From Falsiroseomonas tokyonensis (GTDB lineage Bacteria; Pseudomonadota; Alphaproteobacteria; Acetobacterales; Acetobacteraceae): a stretch of DNA of 64,000 nt. Under the pieces are notes generated by a model. That model was given only the letters and a program-made list of their open reading frames with translations, was not told where the DNA came from and searched no databases. The stretch is taken from positions 55,213 through 119,212 of the forward strand of contig NZ_JAFNJS010000012.1 in the NCBI RefSeq assembly GCF_019024325.1, written 5' to 3'. This document shows, piece after piece, positions 37,321-46,568 of this stretch. Position 1 is the stretch's first letter. Every line of letters begins with the position of its first letter. Position numbers and translations under genes: made by a program.

Positions 37321-38253
37321 ATGGCGATGAAGGCGATCCTGCTCGGTACCGGGGCCGGCGGCGGGTTTCCCCAGTGGAACTCCGCCGCCGAGGCCTGCCG
37401 GCGCGCCCGGGCCGGGGATCCGGCGGCGCTGCCACGCACGCAATGCGGCTTGGCGGTTTCCGCCGATGGTGCGCGCTGGGTGCTGGTGAATGCCTCCCCC
37501 GACCTGCGCGCCCAGATCGAGGCGACGCCCGCCTTGCATCCGCGGCCAGACGGTGGTCGCAAGCGCCATTCGCCGATTGCCGCGGTGGTGCTGACGGGTG
37601 GCGAGGTGGATGCCATCGCCGGGTTGTTGACCCTGCGCGAGGGCCACCGCTTTGTGTTGCATGCGCCGGCCTCCGTGCTGGGCGTGCTGGCGGCCAATCC
37701 GATCTTCGGCGCGGTGAACCCGGCGCTGGTGCCGCGCCACGAACTGCCGACTGACCGGAAGGTGGCGCTGGCGGATGCGGAGGGCCGGCCGCTCGGCCTG
37801 GCGGTCGAGGGGTTTGCCGTGCCGGGCAAGGTGCCGCTCTTCGCCGAGTCCGGTGGCGACCCCGGCCTGTCGGAGGACGCGACCATCGGCCTGCGCATCA
37901 CCGATGACGCCGGCCATGCTCTGGTCTTCGTGCCGGGCTGCGCGGCGGTGACGGATGCGCTGCGCGCGCGGCTGGAGGGCGCCGATTGCCTCTGCTTCGA
38001 CGGCACGCTGTGGCAGGATGACGAGATGCCGCGCGCCGGGATCGGGCCGAAGACCGGGCGCCGCATGGGCCATATCTCGATCGATGGGCCGGAGGGCACG
38101 CTGGCGCAGCTCGCGGGTCTGCGGCTCGGCCGACGCATCCTCGTGCATCTGAACAACAGCAACCCCGCGCTGCTCTCCGACAGCCCCGAGCACGCCGCGA
38201 TCCTCGCCGCGGGCTGGGAGGTCGGCACCGACGGGATGGAGATCACGCTGTGA
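37321..38253 (+). CDS. pqqB: PQQ biosynthesis protein PqqB
   Basis: A 310-residue metallo-beta-lactamase-fold protein. It begins MKAILLGTGAGGGFPQWN, the PqqB signature, followed by RTQCGLAVS and SPIAAVVLTGGEVDAIAGLL. The usual HxHxDH metal site is largely replaced, as is normal for PqqB. It takes part in hydroxylating the tyrosine-derived intermediate or in handling the product. ATG 37327 is an alternative start two codons on. The stop overlaps the pqqC start as GTGA. Confidence 0.9.
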   Translation: MAMKAILLGTGAGGGFPQWNSAAEACRRARAGDPAALPRTQCGLAVSADGARWVLVNASPDLRAQIEATPALHPRPDGGRKRHSPIAAVVLTGGEVDAIAGLLTLREGHRFVLHAPASVLGVLAANPIFGAVNPALVPRHELPTDRKVALADAEGRPLGLAVEGFAVPGKVPLFAESGGDPGLSEDATIGLRITDDAGHALVFVPGCAAVTDALRARLEGADCLCFDGTLWQDDEMPRAGIGPKTGRRMGHISIDGPEGTLAQLAGLRLGRRILVHLNNSNPALLSDSPEHAAILAAGWEVGTDGMEITL

Positions 38254-38993
38254 ACGAAGTGTCCCGCACGCCGCTGTCGCCCGATGCGCTGGAGGCGGCG
38301 CTGCGCGCCATCGGGGCCGAGCGCTACCACATCCTGCATCCCTTCCACCGGCTGCTGCATGACGGGAAGCTGGACCGCTTCCAGGTGCAGGCCTGGGCGC
38401 TGAACCGCTACTACTACCAGGCCAGCATCCCGGCGAAGGATGCGACGCTGCTGGCCCGCCTGCCGGACCCCGGCATGCGCCGCGAATGGCGTCGGCGGAT
38501 CGAGGATCACGATGGTGACGGCAGCGCGCCGGGCGGCGTGGAGCGCTGGCTGGCGCTGACCGACGGCCTCGGCCTGGACCGGGACGACGTGACCTCCCTG
38601 CGGCTGATGCTGCCGGCGACGCGCTTCGCGGTGGATGCCTATGTGCATTTCGTGCGCGATCGCAGCATCCTGGAAGCCATCGCCTCCTCGCTGACCGAGA
38701 TGTTCAGCCCCGAGATCATCAGCGAGCGTGTGGCCGGCATGCTGCGGCACTACGATTTCGTCTCGCCCGAGACGCTCGCCTACTTCACGCCGCGGCTGAC
38801 CCAGGCGCCGCGCGATGTGGACTTCGCGCTGGACCACGTGCGGGAACATGCGCGAACGGTGGCGGAACAGCAGGCGGTGCTGGGCGCGCTGCGCTTCAAA
38901 TGCGACCTGCTCTGGGCGCAGCTGGACGCGCTGCACCATGCCTATGTCACGCCCGGCCTGCCGCCGCCGGGCGCCTTCCGGCGGCCGTCATGA
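38250..38993 (+). CDS. pqqC: PQQ synthase PqqC
   Basis: A 247-residue PqqC with the expected helical motifs: RYHILHPFHRLLHDGKL, NRYYYQASIPAKDA, EDHDGD and EMFSPEIISERVAGML. It performs the final cofactorless eight-electron oxidation and ring closure to PQQ. The start is GTG 38250, overlapping the pqqB stop; the stop overlaps the pqqD ATG by 4 bases. Length equals the family norm, so the product looks intact. Confidence 0.9.
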   Translation: MNEVSRTPLSPDALEAALRAIGAERYHILHPFHRLLHDGKLDRFQVQAWALNRYYYQASIPAKDATLLARLPDPGMRREWRRRIEDHDGDGSAPGGVERWLALTDGLGLDRDDVTSLRLMLPATRFAVDAYVHFVRDRSILEAIASSLTEMFSPEIISERVAGMLRHYDFVSPETLAYFTPRLTQAPRDVDFALDHVREHARTVAEQQAVLGALRFKCDLLWAQLDALHHAYVTPGLPPPGAFRRPS

Positions 38994-39262
38994 CCCCCGC
39001 CACCGTGCCGGCGCTACGCCGCGGCGTGCGGCTGCGGCAGGATGCGGCGCGCGACCGCTGGGTTGTGATGGCGCCGGAGCGGATGCTGGTGCCGGATGAG
39101 ACGGCGCTGGCCGTGCTGCGCCTGGTGGATGGCACGCGCAGCCTGGGCGAGATCACCGCGGAGCTCGCCCGCGCCTATGCGGCGCCGGAGGCGGTGATCG
39201 CGGAGGATGTGGCGGCGCTGCTGGTGGACCTGTCCGACAAGGGGCTGGTGAGCCTGTCATGA
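38990..39262 (+). CDS. pqqD: PQQ biosynthesis peptide chaperone PqqD
   Basis: A 90-residue winged-helix-like protein. Visible family parts are RRGVRLRQDAARDRWVVMAPER, then ALAVLRLVDGTRSLGEIT and VAALLVDLSDKGLVS. It binds PqqA and presents it to PqqE. ATG 38990 overlaps the pqqC stop as ATGA, which rejects the longer frame from 38900. It overlaps pqqE by 4 bases. Confidence 0.9.
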   Translation: MTPATVPALRRGVRLRQDAARDRWVVMAPERMLVPDETALAVLRLVDGTRSLGEITAELARAYAAPEAVIAEDVAALLVDLSDKGLVSLS

Positions 39263-40341
39263 ACGCCGTCTCCGCACCCCTGGCGCTGCTGGCGGAGCTG
39301 ACGCATCGCTGCCCGCTCTCCTGCGCCTATTGCTCCAACCCACTGCAGCTGGCGCAGGTCGCCTCCGAGCTGGATACCGAAAGCTGGGCACGGGTGTTCC
39401 GCGAGGCGGCGGAACTCGGCTGCCTGCAGCTGCATCTCTCGGGTGGCGAGCCCCTGCTGCGGCGGGACCTGGTGCCGCTGGTGGAAGCGGCGGTGGAGGC
39501 GGGGCTCTATACCAACCTGATCACCGCCGCCGTCACGCTGGATGCGAAGCGCATCGCGGCGCTGCGCGAGGCCGGCCTCGATCACGTGCAGATCTCGGTG
39601 CAGGACGCCGAGGCCGGCCGCGCCGATGCCCAGGCCGGCTTCCCCGGCGGCCATGTCCGAAAGCTGGCGGCGGCGGCGCTGGTGCGGGAGGCAGGGCTGC
39701 CGCTGACCATCAATGCCGTGGTGCATCGCCGGAACCTGCCCAGCCTGCCGGGGCTGATCGCGCTCGCCGAGGCGGCGGGGGCGGAGCGGCTGGAGGTGGC
39801 GCATGTGCAGTATTACGGCTGGGCGCTGGCCAATCGCGACGCGCTGCTGCCGGACCGCGCCATGCTGGACCGGGCGACGGAGCAGGTGGAGGCGGCACGC
39901 GCGCGCCTCGGCGGCCGGATGGTGATCGATTATGTGGTGCCGGACTACCACGCGACCCGCCCGAAGCCTTGCATGGGCGGCTGGGGGCGCCGCTTCATCG
40001 TGGTGAATCCCGCCGGCCGCGTGCTGCCCTGCCATGCCGCCGAGAGCCTGCCCGGGCTGGATTTCCCCAATGTGCGGGAGACCAGCCTGGCCGAGGCCTG
40101 GATGGGCTCCGACGCCTTCAACCGCTTCCGGGGCACCGGCTGGATGCCCGCCCCCTGCCGCGGCTGCGCCCTGGCCGAGGCGGATTGGGGCGGCTGTCGC
40201 TGCCAGGCCTATGCGCTGACCGGCGAGATCGACGCCACCGACCCGGCCTGTTCGCTGTCGCCGCATCACGGGGTGCTGGCGGATGCGCGGGCGGGGGCGG
40301 GCGATGACGCGCCGCTGGTGCATCGCGCGCAGGCGCGTTGA
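39259..40341 (+). CDS. pqqE: radical SAM PqqA peptide cyclase PqqE
   Basis: A 360-residue radical SAM enzyme. The cluster motif C-x3-C-x2-C is Cys18, Cys22 and Cys25 (THRCPLSCAYC), with LHLSGGEPLL as the SAM-binding GGE motif. The C-terminal SPASM region carries further cysteines (KPCMGGWG, LPCHAAES, PCRGCALAEADWGGCRC, DPACSLS) for auxiliary clusters. It forms the Glu–Tyr carbon–carbon bond in PqqA. It is the last pqq gene here. The stop codon lies within the first unit of a 23-base tandem repeat. Confidence 0.9.
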   Translation: MNAVSAPLALLAELTHRCPLSCAYCSNPLQLAQVASELDTESWARVFREAAELGCLQLHLSGGEPLLRRDLVPLVEAAVEAGLYTNLITAAVTLDAKRIAALREAGLDHVQISVQDAEAGRADAQAGFPGGHVRKLAAAALVREAGLPLTINAVVHRRNLPSLPGLIALAEAAGAERLEVAHVQYYGWALANRDALLPDRAMLDRATEQVEAARARLGGRMVIDYVVPDYHATRPKPCMGGWGRRFIVVNPAGRVLPCHAAESLPGLDFPNVRETSLAEAWMGSDAFNRFRGTGWMPAPCRGCALAEADWGGCRCQAYALTGEIDATDPACSLSPHHGVLADARAGAGDDAPLVHRAQAR

Positions 40342-40399
40342 AGGCATGCGCGCAGGCGCGTTGAGGATTCGCGCGCAGGCGCATTGAGGGCAGGCGCGC
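40325..40399 (+). repeat. 23-base tandem repeat (about 3.3 copies) over the pqqE stop
   Basis: Units start at 40325, 40348 and 40371, with a partial fourth at 40394. Each begins GCGCGCAGGCGC and carries a TGA in the same place. The first unit holds the last codons and stop of pqqE; later units are untranslated copies. It looks like a slippage-type duplication of the gene end. Confidence 0.85.
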
Positions 40400-40405
40400 A
40401 AACCT

Positions 40406-41014
40406 TCAGAAGACGTAGCCGCCCCAGTCCAACTCCTCGCGGAAGCGCGTCTCCACCAGCTTCCGCAGTTCCGCATCGTAATAGGCGCGATAGGGCGCGT
40501 GCTGGCCGCGGTTGCGATGCGGCAGCGGCGCCGCCGGCAGGCCGAGGGCGCGCAGGACCTCGCCGAAATCCTGCTCCAGGCGCTCGAAGCGCATCAGCCG
40601 GTCCAGCTCCGCATCCAGCGTGCCGCCCGGCCGGGTGCAGGTGAAATCGCGCAGCGTGGCCTGGCCCTCGATCAGCTGCAGGAAGGCGGCGCGGTCGAAA
40701 CCCCCGATCTGGCGATCGGCCAGGCGATGCGGGGAGAAATAGGCGCTGACCAGCCGCTCGAACGGATTGCGGATGATGGAGAATTTGTAGAGTCGGTTGA
40801 AGACCTCCTCCGGCAGCGCCCGCTTGTAGTCGGCCAGGCGGGAATGCTTGCGGGTGCCGAGCGTGTCGTTCTGCACGTCGAAGCGTTCCGTGCCGTCCTG
40901 GCTGCCGGTGACGTGCTTCTGGTCCTCGGAATAGGGCAGCAGCACCTCGGAGACGGAATTGCCGCCCGACTTACCCCGGTGGATGAACAGGAAGGCGTGG
41001 CGGATCGAGATCAC
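40406..41014 (-). CDS. sulfotransferase family 2-like protein
   Basis: About 202 residues. The N-terminus HAFLFIHRGKSGGNSV matches the 5'-PAPS loop of sulfotransferase-2 proteins (usually 'F.HIPKTGGTS'). FSIIRNPFERLVSAYF is the 3'-phosphate motif (R-N-P-x-x-R-x-x-S). The start is GTG 41014, preceded by GGAGAG; the upstream frame is antisense to the next gene. It would move sulfate from PAPS to a glycan or similar acceptor. It is divergent from another sulfotransferase-like gene at 41162. Confidence 0.75.
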   Translation of the reverse strand: MISIRHAFLFIHRGKSGGNSVSEVLLPYSEDQKHVTGSQDGTERFDVQNDTLGTRKHSRLADYKRALPEEVFNRLYKFSIIRNPFERLVSAYFSPHRLADRQIGGFDRAAFLQLIEGQATLRDFTCTRPGGTLDAELDRLMRFERLEQDFGEVLRALGLPAAPLPHRNRGQHAPYRAYYDAELRKLVETRFREELDWGGYVF

Positions 41015-41161
41015 GGGTGCTGGACTCTCCCCCTGGCTGCGCGGCCGCGCGCAGGATCTATACGATTCGGGAAAGGAATGGTTAAGTCTTCCCGTAGCAG
41101 GGAGGGTGGCCACCGGTCCAGCCAGGCCCGTCCGCCTGGCACCACCTCGCATCGGGATCCC

Positions 41162-42457
41162 ATGCTCGCCGCACGCAAGATCTTCCACCTGCATATCTCG
41201 AAATGCGGCGGCACGGCCTTCAACGCCCTGCTGGATACGCAGGCGCATGCGGAGCGCGCGCGATCGCCGGCGGATTTCGCGCAGCGGCTGCGCGACCGCG
41301 GCATCGCGCAAAGCGAGATCGCGAATCTCCAGGACCCCGCTTTGCGCGACACACTGGCCGAGGCCGCGCGCGAAAGCATCGCCTGGTACGATGTGCTGCA
41401 CGGCCATATCGACATCGCCCCCTGGCTGGCGGCGGAGGATCACGTCGTCACCGTGCTGCGCCGCGCCGACCGGCGGGCGCTGTCGCAATTCCAGGACTAC
41501 CGCCGGCTGGCGCCGCACGACTATGTGCACAAGCCCGCGGATTGGCAGCGGATGCACGAAGCCTGCCGCGGCCTGGCCGATTTCGCCGCGCTGCGCGATG
41601 CCTGCGCCGACAACCCCGCCTTCCGCAGCATGTTCGAGGACCATCAATGCCGGGCCCTGACCCAGCACAGCGTCCCGGCCGAGGCCTTCGATGCCATGGC
41701 GCCGGAGGAGCGGGCCGAGCAGGCCTGGCGGAGCGTGCAGGCCTATCACGCCCGGATCGGCGTGCTGGAGGAGGTGGACCGGCTGCTCGGCGCGCTCTCA
41801 CGCGACCTGGGCTGGTGCCCGCCCGATCCGCTGGAAGTCCGCAACCCGACGCGCCCCGAACCGCACAGCGAGGCGGCGCTGGCCGCCGCCGCCGCGCTGA
41901 CCGCCGGCGACCGCATCCTGCATGCGCGCGCGGTCGCCGCGCTGCGCGAAGCGCCAGCCACCGACTACACCCTGGCGGAGTTCGAGGCTGAGTTCGTCGC
42001 CGCCCGGCTCGCCACGCTGCAGCCCATGCGGATCGGCGCGGAGCAGGTCTTCGACATGAACATGCCGATCGTCGGCCGCGGCCTGCATGGCCGTGACGCC
42101 GCCGGCAGCCGGGAATGCTGCCGCTGGGTGGGCGCGAGCCGGGAGGCGCTGATCTACCTGCCGGTGCCGGGCCCCGGCGCGCGGCTGACGCTCCGCCTCT
42201 ACAACAAGGGCTGGATCGATCCCGCCCTGCGCGACCGCCTGACGGTGACGGTGGATGGCATGCCGGTGCGGAGCTGGTCCGAGCCGCGGCGCGAGGTGGC
42301 GGAGGCGATCTGCTGCCGCGCGGTGGCCCGCCGCGGCTGGATGCGGATCGGGCTGCATGGCGAGCAGGCGCTGACGGATCGCGAAGCCGGCCGGCCGAGC
42401 GAGGATGCGCGCCGCAAGATCTTCAATCTCTGGCGCATCAGCACGCAGGTCGACTGA
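41162..42457 (+). CDS. sulfotransferase-like protein with C-terminal extension
   Basis: A 431-residue protein starting MLAARKIFHLHISKCGGTAFNALL, a PAPS-loop-like motif (H-I-S-K-C-G-G-T). HVVTVLRRADRRALSQFQDY matches the R-x-P-x-x-R-x-x-S site in altered form. Residues past about 290 form a separate domain ending near TVDGMPVRSWSEPRRE, perhaps a small beta-sandwich. I do not recognise that part. Substrate unknown. The upstream region to 41015 holds both divergent promoters with the GTG-started partner gene. Confidence 0.65.
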   Translation: MLAARKIFHLHISKCGGTAFNALLDTQAHAERARSPADFAQRLRDRGIAQSEIANLQDPALRDTLAEAARESIAWYDVLHGHIDIAPWLAAEDHVVTVLRRADRRALSQFQDYRRLAPHDYVHKPADWQRMHEACRGLADFAALRDACADNPAFRSMFEDHQCRALTQHSVPAEAFDAMAPEERAEQAWRSVQAYHARIGVLEEVDRLLGALSRDLGWCPPDPLEVRNPTRPEPHSEAALAAAAALTAGDRILHARAVAALREAPATDYTLAEFEAEFVAARLATLQPMRIGAEQVFDMNMPIVGRGLHGRDAAGSRECCRWVGASREALIYLPVPGPGARLTLRLYNKGWIDPALRDRLTVTVDGMPVRSWSEPRREVAEAICCRAVARRGWMRIGLHGEQALTDREAGRPSEDARRKIFNLWRISTQVD

Positions 42458-42638
42458 CTTTCAATCGGCGCCGCGCCTTCATCGTTTCTTTACGTTTACG
42501 CCCTCATTTTCAAACCAGAGACTCACCTCCTGGCAGGATGCGGGCGCGGTGCAACGGGGCGACGGCCATGGGCCGTGCGATGGTTCGACGGGCGCCCTGG
42601 TTTGGGCAGAACCGCGGAGAGAGACGCTAGGCGGGGAG

Positions 42639-44054
42639 GTGGGGCGGCAGCCGCTGACCGATGCGGCCGCGTTGGCGGAGGAGGCGCGCAGCGCACTCCT
42701 GGCCCGCGCCCGGCAGGCCAGCGCCGGCGGCGATCCGCTGGCTGCGCTGCATCTGCAGGGCGAGGCCCTGCACCGCTGGCCGCTGCTGAGCGGGCGCGAG
42801 GAGGCGCTCAGCTTCGCGCGCGCCCTGCTCGACTTCAACCGGCCGCGCCGGCCGGAGGATGCGCTGGTGCCGCCCCATACGGCGGAGGCCCTGGCCCGCC
42901 TGCAGGCGGATTGGCCGGAGGAGCCGCTGGGCTGGATCGGCCTGGCGAAGCTGGCCGAATGGCGCGGCGCCTGGGCGGAGGCGGTGGTCCTCTGGCAGGC
43001 GCTCCTCGACCGCTTCCAGGCGCTGGCGCAGCCCGGCTGGTATGAGCAGGCCATGATGGCGGCCTGGCTGGCGCATGACGGGCCCGCCTTCAAGGCACTG
43101 CGCGCCACCCTGCGCGCCCGCTGGCCGCAGCACGATACCTGGTGGGACCGGCGCGCCTTCGGCCGTCGCAGCAATGCGCATGAGCGCCACGCGCCGGATG
43201 CGCCGTCCAGCCTACGGGATGTGGAGGACCTTCTGCGCTTCGGCACCCCGGACCAGGCGAGGCAGGTGCTGGAGGGGCTTCCCGAGATCGACCGCGAGAG
43301 CACGACCGGCCGCGCCTGCGCGCAGATCATCCGGAGCGTCGAGCATAGCGGGCTGATCGCGGATCTTGCGGCCGGCGGCGCCGATCCGGCGCGGCCCGGC
43401 ACCAGCCTGGTCTGGCGCAATCCGGCGGGCAGCGATCGCGCGCTGATCGTCTTTTCCGGCGGCGCCCGGGGCTACTGGCTGCTGCTGGATGAGCTGCACC
43501 GCGCGCTGCGCGGCTGCGGCGTGCACCTGATCTATCTGCGCGACTTCGGCGCCAGCTTCTACCTGGCCGGCGACCCGGATCTCTGCATCGCGGATTATCG
43601 CGGCATGCTCGACCTGTTGCGCGCGCAGGCCGCCGGGCTGGGGGCTGCGCGCCTCGCCTGCCTGGGCAATTCCTCCGGCGGCTATGCGGCGCTGCGCTAT
43701 GCGCTCGACCTGGGGGCGGAGGCAGCGCTGGCCTTCAGCCTGATGACCAATCCGGAGACGCGGCACGAACCGCAGGTCTCGCCGGCCATGCGCGCGGTGG
43801 CGGAGCGCAATCCGGGCCTCGTCTTCGACCTGGCCCAGGCCTATGCCGCCGTGGCGCGGCCGCCGCGCACCATCCTCTGCTTCGGCGAAGGGCATGAGGC
43901 CGACCGGCGGGAGGCGGAGCGGATGCGGGACCTGCCGGGCGCGCGGCTGGTGCCGGCCGAGGGCCTGGCCGACCACAGCACCATCCGCTGGTTCCTGCGC
44001 CAGGGCCGCCTGCCCGAGCTGGTCGCCGCGCTGTTCGAGGCGCCGCCGGCGTGA
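42639..44054 (+). CDS. TPR-like / alpha-beta hydrolase protein
   Basis: About 471 residues from GTG 42639. The first 200 residues are helix-rich with repeated tryptophan and alanine patterns (WIGLAKLAEWRGAWAEAVVLWQALL), like TPRs. The C-terminal half looks like an alpha/beta hydrolase: RALIVFSGGARGYW, the nucleophile elbow CLGNSSGGYAALRYAL (G-x-S-x-G) and a late ADHSTIRWFL that could supply the catalytic His. The start is unsure; GTG 42549 is in frame and has AGGA upstream. The stop overlaps the ABC ATPase GTG, so it belongs to the operon that follows. Substrate unknown. Confidence 0.55.
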   Translation: MGRQPLTDAAALAEEARSALLARARQASAGGDPLAALHLQGEALHRWPLLSGREEALSFARALLDFNRPRRPEDALVPPHTAEALARLQADWPEEPLGWIGLAKLAEWRGAWAEAVVLWQALLDRFQALAQPGWYEQAMMAAWLAHDGPAFKALRATLRARWPQHDTWWDRRAFGRRSNAHERHAPDAPSSLRDVEDLLRFGTPDQARQVLEGLPEIDRESTTGRACAQIIRSVEHSGLIADLAAGGADPARPGTSLVWRNPAGSDRALIVFSGGARGYWLLLDELHRALRGCGVHLIYLRDFGASFYLAGDPDLCIADYRGMLDLLRAQAAGLGAARLACLGNSSGGYAALRYALDLGAEAALAFSLMTNPETRHEPQVSPAMRAVAERNPGLVFDLAQAYAAVARPPRTILCFGEGHEADRREAERMRDLPGARLVPAEGLADHSTIRWFLRQGRLPELVAALFEAPPA

Positions 44055-44863
44055 GGATCGCGCTCAGCGGCCTGCGGCTGGACTATCCCGGGGCGGCCGG
44101 CCCGGTGCGTGCCGTGGACGGGCTGGACCTGGAGGTCGCGCCGGGCGAATTCCTCGGCCTGATCGGGCCCAGCGGCTGCGGCAAATCCTCGGTGCTGGCC
44201 ATGCTGGCCGGGCTGCGGGCGCCAAGCGCCGGCAGCATCGACTTCCCCGGCTGGACCGGCCGCCGCCCGCCCCGTCGGCTGATGGCTTTCCAGGATCACG
44301 GCCTGCTGCCCTGGCTCAGCCTGCTCGACAATGTCGCCTTCGGCCTGGAAGCCCAGGGCGTTTCGCGCGCGGCGCGGCAGGCGCGCGCGCGGGAGATGCT
44401 GTGCCGCCTGGGTCTCGCCGATTTCGCGGCGACGCGGCCCGACCAGCTCTCGGGCGGCATGCGCCAGCGCGCGGCGCTCGCCCGGCTTTTCGTGGCGGAG
44501 GCCGAGGCGATGCTGCTGGACGAGCCCTTCTGCGCGCTCGATGCGCAGACCCGCATGCTGCTGCAGCAGGAGCTGCTGGACCTCTGGTCCGGCACTGGGC
44601 GCAGCGTGGTCTATGTCACGCATGACATCGAGGAGGCGCTGCTGCTCTGCGACCGCGTCGTCGTGCTCTCGGCGCGGCCGTGCCGGGTGATCGCGGAGAT
44701 CACGGTGCCCTTTGCCCGGCCGCGGCGCATCCTCGGCCGGCCACCGCCGGAGGTGACCGAGCTGCGCTGGCGCATCTGGGAGATGTTGGCTCCCGCCCGT
44801 CATACGGACGTCGTGCCAGCCCCTGCGCCCGAGGTTGCGCCCGCCATGGCGCCGGCCGCCTGA
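44051..44863 (+). CDS. NitT/TauT-type ABC transporter ATPase
   Basis: A 270-residue ATPase of the nitrate/sulfonate/taurine class: Walker A GPSGCGKSS, signature LSGGMRQR, Walker B AMLLDEPFCALD, switch YVTHDIEEAL. The GTG start overlaps the previous stop by 4 bases. The C-terminal tail (APAPEVAPAMAPAA) is low complexity. It drives the permease and binding protein encoded next. Confidence 0.85.
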   Translation: MRIALSGLRLDYPGAAGPVRAVDGLDLEVAPGEFLGLIGPSGCGKSSVLAMLAGLRAPSAGSIDFPGWTGRRPPRRLMAFQDHGLLPWLSLLDNVAFGLEAQGVSRAARQARAREMLCRLGLADFAATRPDQLSGGMRQRAALARLFVAEAEAMLLDEPFCALDAQTRMLLQQELLDLWSGTGRSVVYVTHDIEEALLLCDRVVVLSARPCRVIAEITVPFARPRRILGRPPPEVTELRWRIWEMLAPARHTDVVPAPAPEVAPAMAPAA

Positions 44864-45564
44864 TGCCGCATCTGCTCGCCCTGCTGGCCCTCGCCGCGGC
44901 CTGGGAAGCCGCCGCGCGCGCCGGATGGGTGGCGCCGCTGCTCTTCCCCGCCCCGACCGTGATCCTGGACTGGCTGCTGGCCAGCCTGCGCAGCGGCGAG
45001 ATGGCGGAGGATCTGGCGGCGAGCGCGCAGCGCCTGGCCATGGGTGTCGGGCCGGGCGTGGGGCTCGGCCTGCTGGCGGGTCTCGCCATGGGCCTGCTGC
45101 CGCGCCTGCACCGGGCGCTGGATCCGGTGATCGCTGGCCTGCACCCGATGCCGAAGGTGGCGCTACTGCCGCTGTTCCTGGTGCTCTTCGGCTTCGGGGA
45201 GAGGGCGCAGGTGGTGCCGGTGGCGCTGGTCGCCTTCTTCCCCACGGCCATCGCCGGCGCCGTCGCCGTGCGGTCGATCGACCCGCTGCTCTGGGATGTG
45301 GCGCGCAACTACGGCGCCGGGCGGCTGATGCTGCTGCGCCGGCTGGTGCTGCCCGGATCCTGGCCGATGCTGCGGGCCGGCATCCGCCTGTCGCTCAATG
45401 CTGCCATCGTGGTGCTGATCTCGGTCGAGATGCTGACCGGCAGCGACGGGCTCGGCGGCGCCGTCTGGCAATCCTGGCAGACCATGCGGGTGGAGCAGCT
45501 CTACGGCACGCTGCTGGTCGTCGCCACGCTCGGCATTGTCTTCAATCGCTGCCTCGGCCGCTGA
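44863..45564 (+). CDS. NitT/TauT-type ABC transporter permease
   Basis: A 233-residue permease with six hydrophobic segments and the family's HPMPKVALLPLFLVLFGFGE loop plus the EAA-like loop VARNYGAGRLMLLRRLVLPGSWP. ATG 44863 overlaps the ATPase stop (TGATG). The family imports nitrate, sulfonates, taurine, thiamine precursors and similar ions; the actual substrate is open. Confidence 0.85.
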   Translation: MPHLLALLALAAAWEAAARAGWVAPLLFPAPTVILDWLLASLRSGEMAEDLAASAQRLAMGVGPGVGLGLLAGLAMGLLPRLHRALDPVIAGLHPMPKVALLPLFLVLFGFGERAQVVPVALVAFFPTAIAGAVAVRSIDPLLWDVARNYGAGRLMLLRRLVLPGSWPMLRAGIRLSLNAAIVVLISVEMLTGSDGLGGAVWQSWQTMRVEQLYGTLLVVATLGIVFNRCLGR

Positions 45565-45587
45565 GATTGCGGAAAGGGATTCGATCG

Positions 45588-46568
45588 ATGCGGACAGGGC
45601 AAAAACGAAAACGCGGCGTGGCCTGGAGGGCGTGGGCGGTGGGCCTCGCCTTCTGCCTCATCGCGGCGCTGCCGGGCGCGGCGCGGGCGGAGCGGGTGAA
45701 GCTGGTGGTGCTGCCCTTCCTCTCCCAGGCGCCGATCTTCATCGCGCTGGAGGAAGGGCTTTTCGCGGAGGAGGGGATCACGATCGAGCCCGTCGCCCTC
45801 TCCTCCTCCCACCTCGCCGTGCCGGGGCTGATGACCGGCGACCTGGACGCTGCCATCCCGCAGGCGTCCCCGGCGCTGTTCAATGCGGTGGCGCGTGGCG
45901 GCCGCGCCCGGCTGGTCGCCTCCGGCGTGGTGCTGGCGCCGGGCGAATGCTCCTATGCCGCCTTCTACGGCACCGGGCTGACGATGGCGGAGCTGACCTC
46001 CGGCCAGCCGCGGTCGCTGCGCATCAGCGCCGAGCCGAATGCCTTCGAGGGCTTCCTGGTGGACCTGCTGCGGCAGAGGCCCGGCGCGGAACGGCTGCAG
46101 GTGAGCTTCCGCGAAATGCCGGTGGCGGCGCAGCAATCGGCGCTCGGCGCCGGCGCGCTGGACCTTGCCTTCCTCTCCGAACCCTGGGTGGCGCGGCTGG
46201 ACCAGGCGGGCATCGGTCGCGTCGCGGTGGGTGGGGAGCATCTGCTGCCGGGCGGGCAGTTCACCGCGCTGATGTTCTCCGAACGCATGCTGGCGGATGG
46301 GCAGGCGCTTGGCCGCCGCTTCCTGCGCGCCTATCGCGCAGCGCTCGCCCGCTACAACGCGGGCAAGACGCCGCGCAACCTGGAGATCCTGGCGCGCGCC
46401 ACGCGGCTTCCGCCGGAGCTTCTGGCGCGGGCCTGCTGGCCGAGCATGCCGGTCGATGCGCGGCTGCAGCTGGACAGCCTGATGACCTACCAGCAGTGGC
46501 TGCGGCAGCGGCAGCTGATCGACCGCGTGCTGACGCCCGGCGAATTGGTGGCGGAGATCGCGCCGTGA
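45588..46568 (+). CDS. NMT1/THI5-like ABC substrate-binding protein
   Basis: A 326-residue secreted protein. The signal peptide ends near GAARA-ER. The mature part starts VKLVVLPFLSQAPIFIALEEGLFAEEGI, the SsuA/NMT1 pattern, and later has GDLDAAIPQASPALF. GGAAAGGGA lies before ATG 45588. It feeds the permease and ATPase upstream. The stop overlaps the GTG start of the adenylation gene by 4 bases, which ties the transporter to a biosynthetic enzyme. Confidence 0.8.
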   Translation: MRTGQKRKRGVAWRAWAVGLAFCLIAALPGAARAERVKLVVLPFLSQAPIFIALEEGLFAEEGITIEPVALSSSHLAVPGLMTGDLDAAIPQASPALFNAVARGGRARLVASGVVLAPGECSYAAFYGTGLTMAELTSGQPRSLRISAEPNAFEGFLVDLLRQRPGAERLQVSFREMPVAAQQSALGAGALDLAFLSEPWVARLDQAGIGRVAVGGEHLLPGGQFTALMFSERMLADGQALGRRFLRAYRAALARYNAGKTPRNLEILARATRLPPELLARACWPSMPVDARLQLDSLMTYQQWLRQRQLIDRVLTPGELVAEIAP

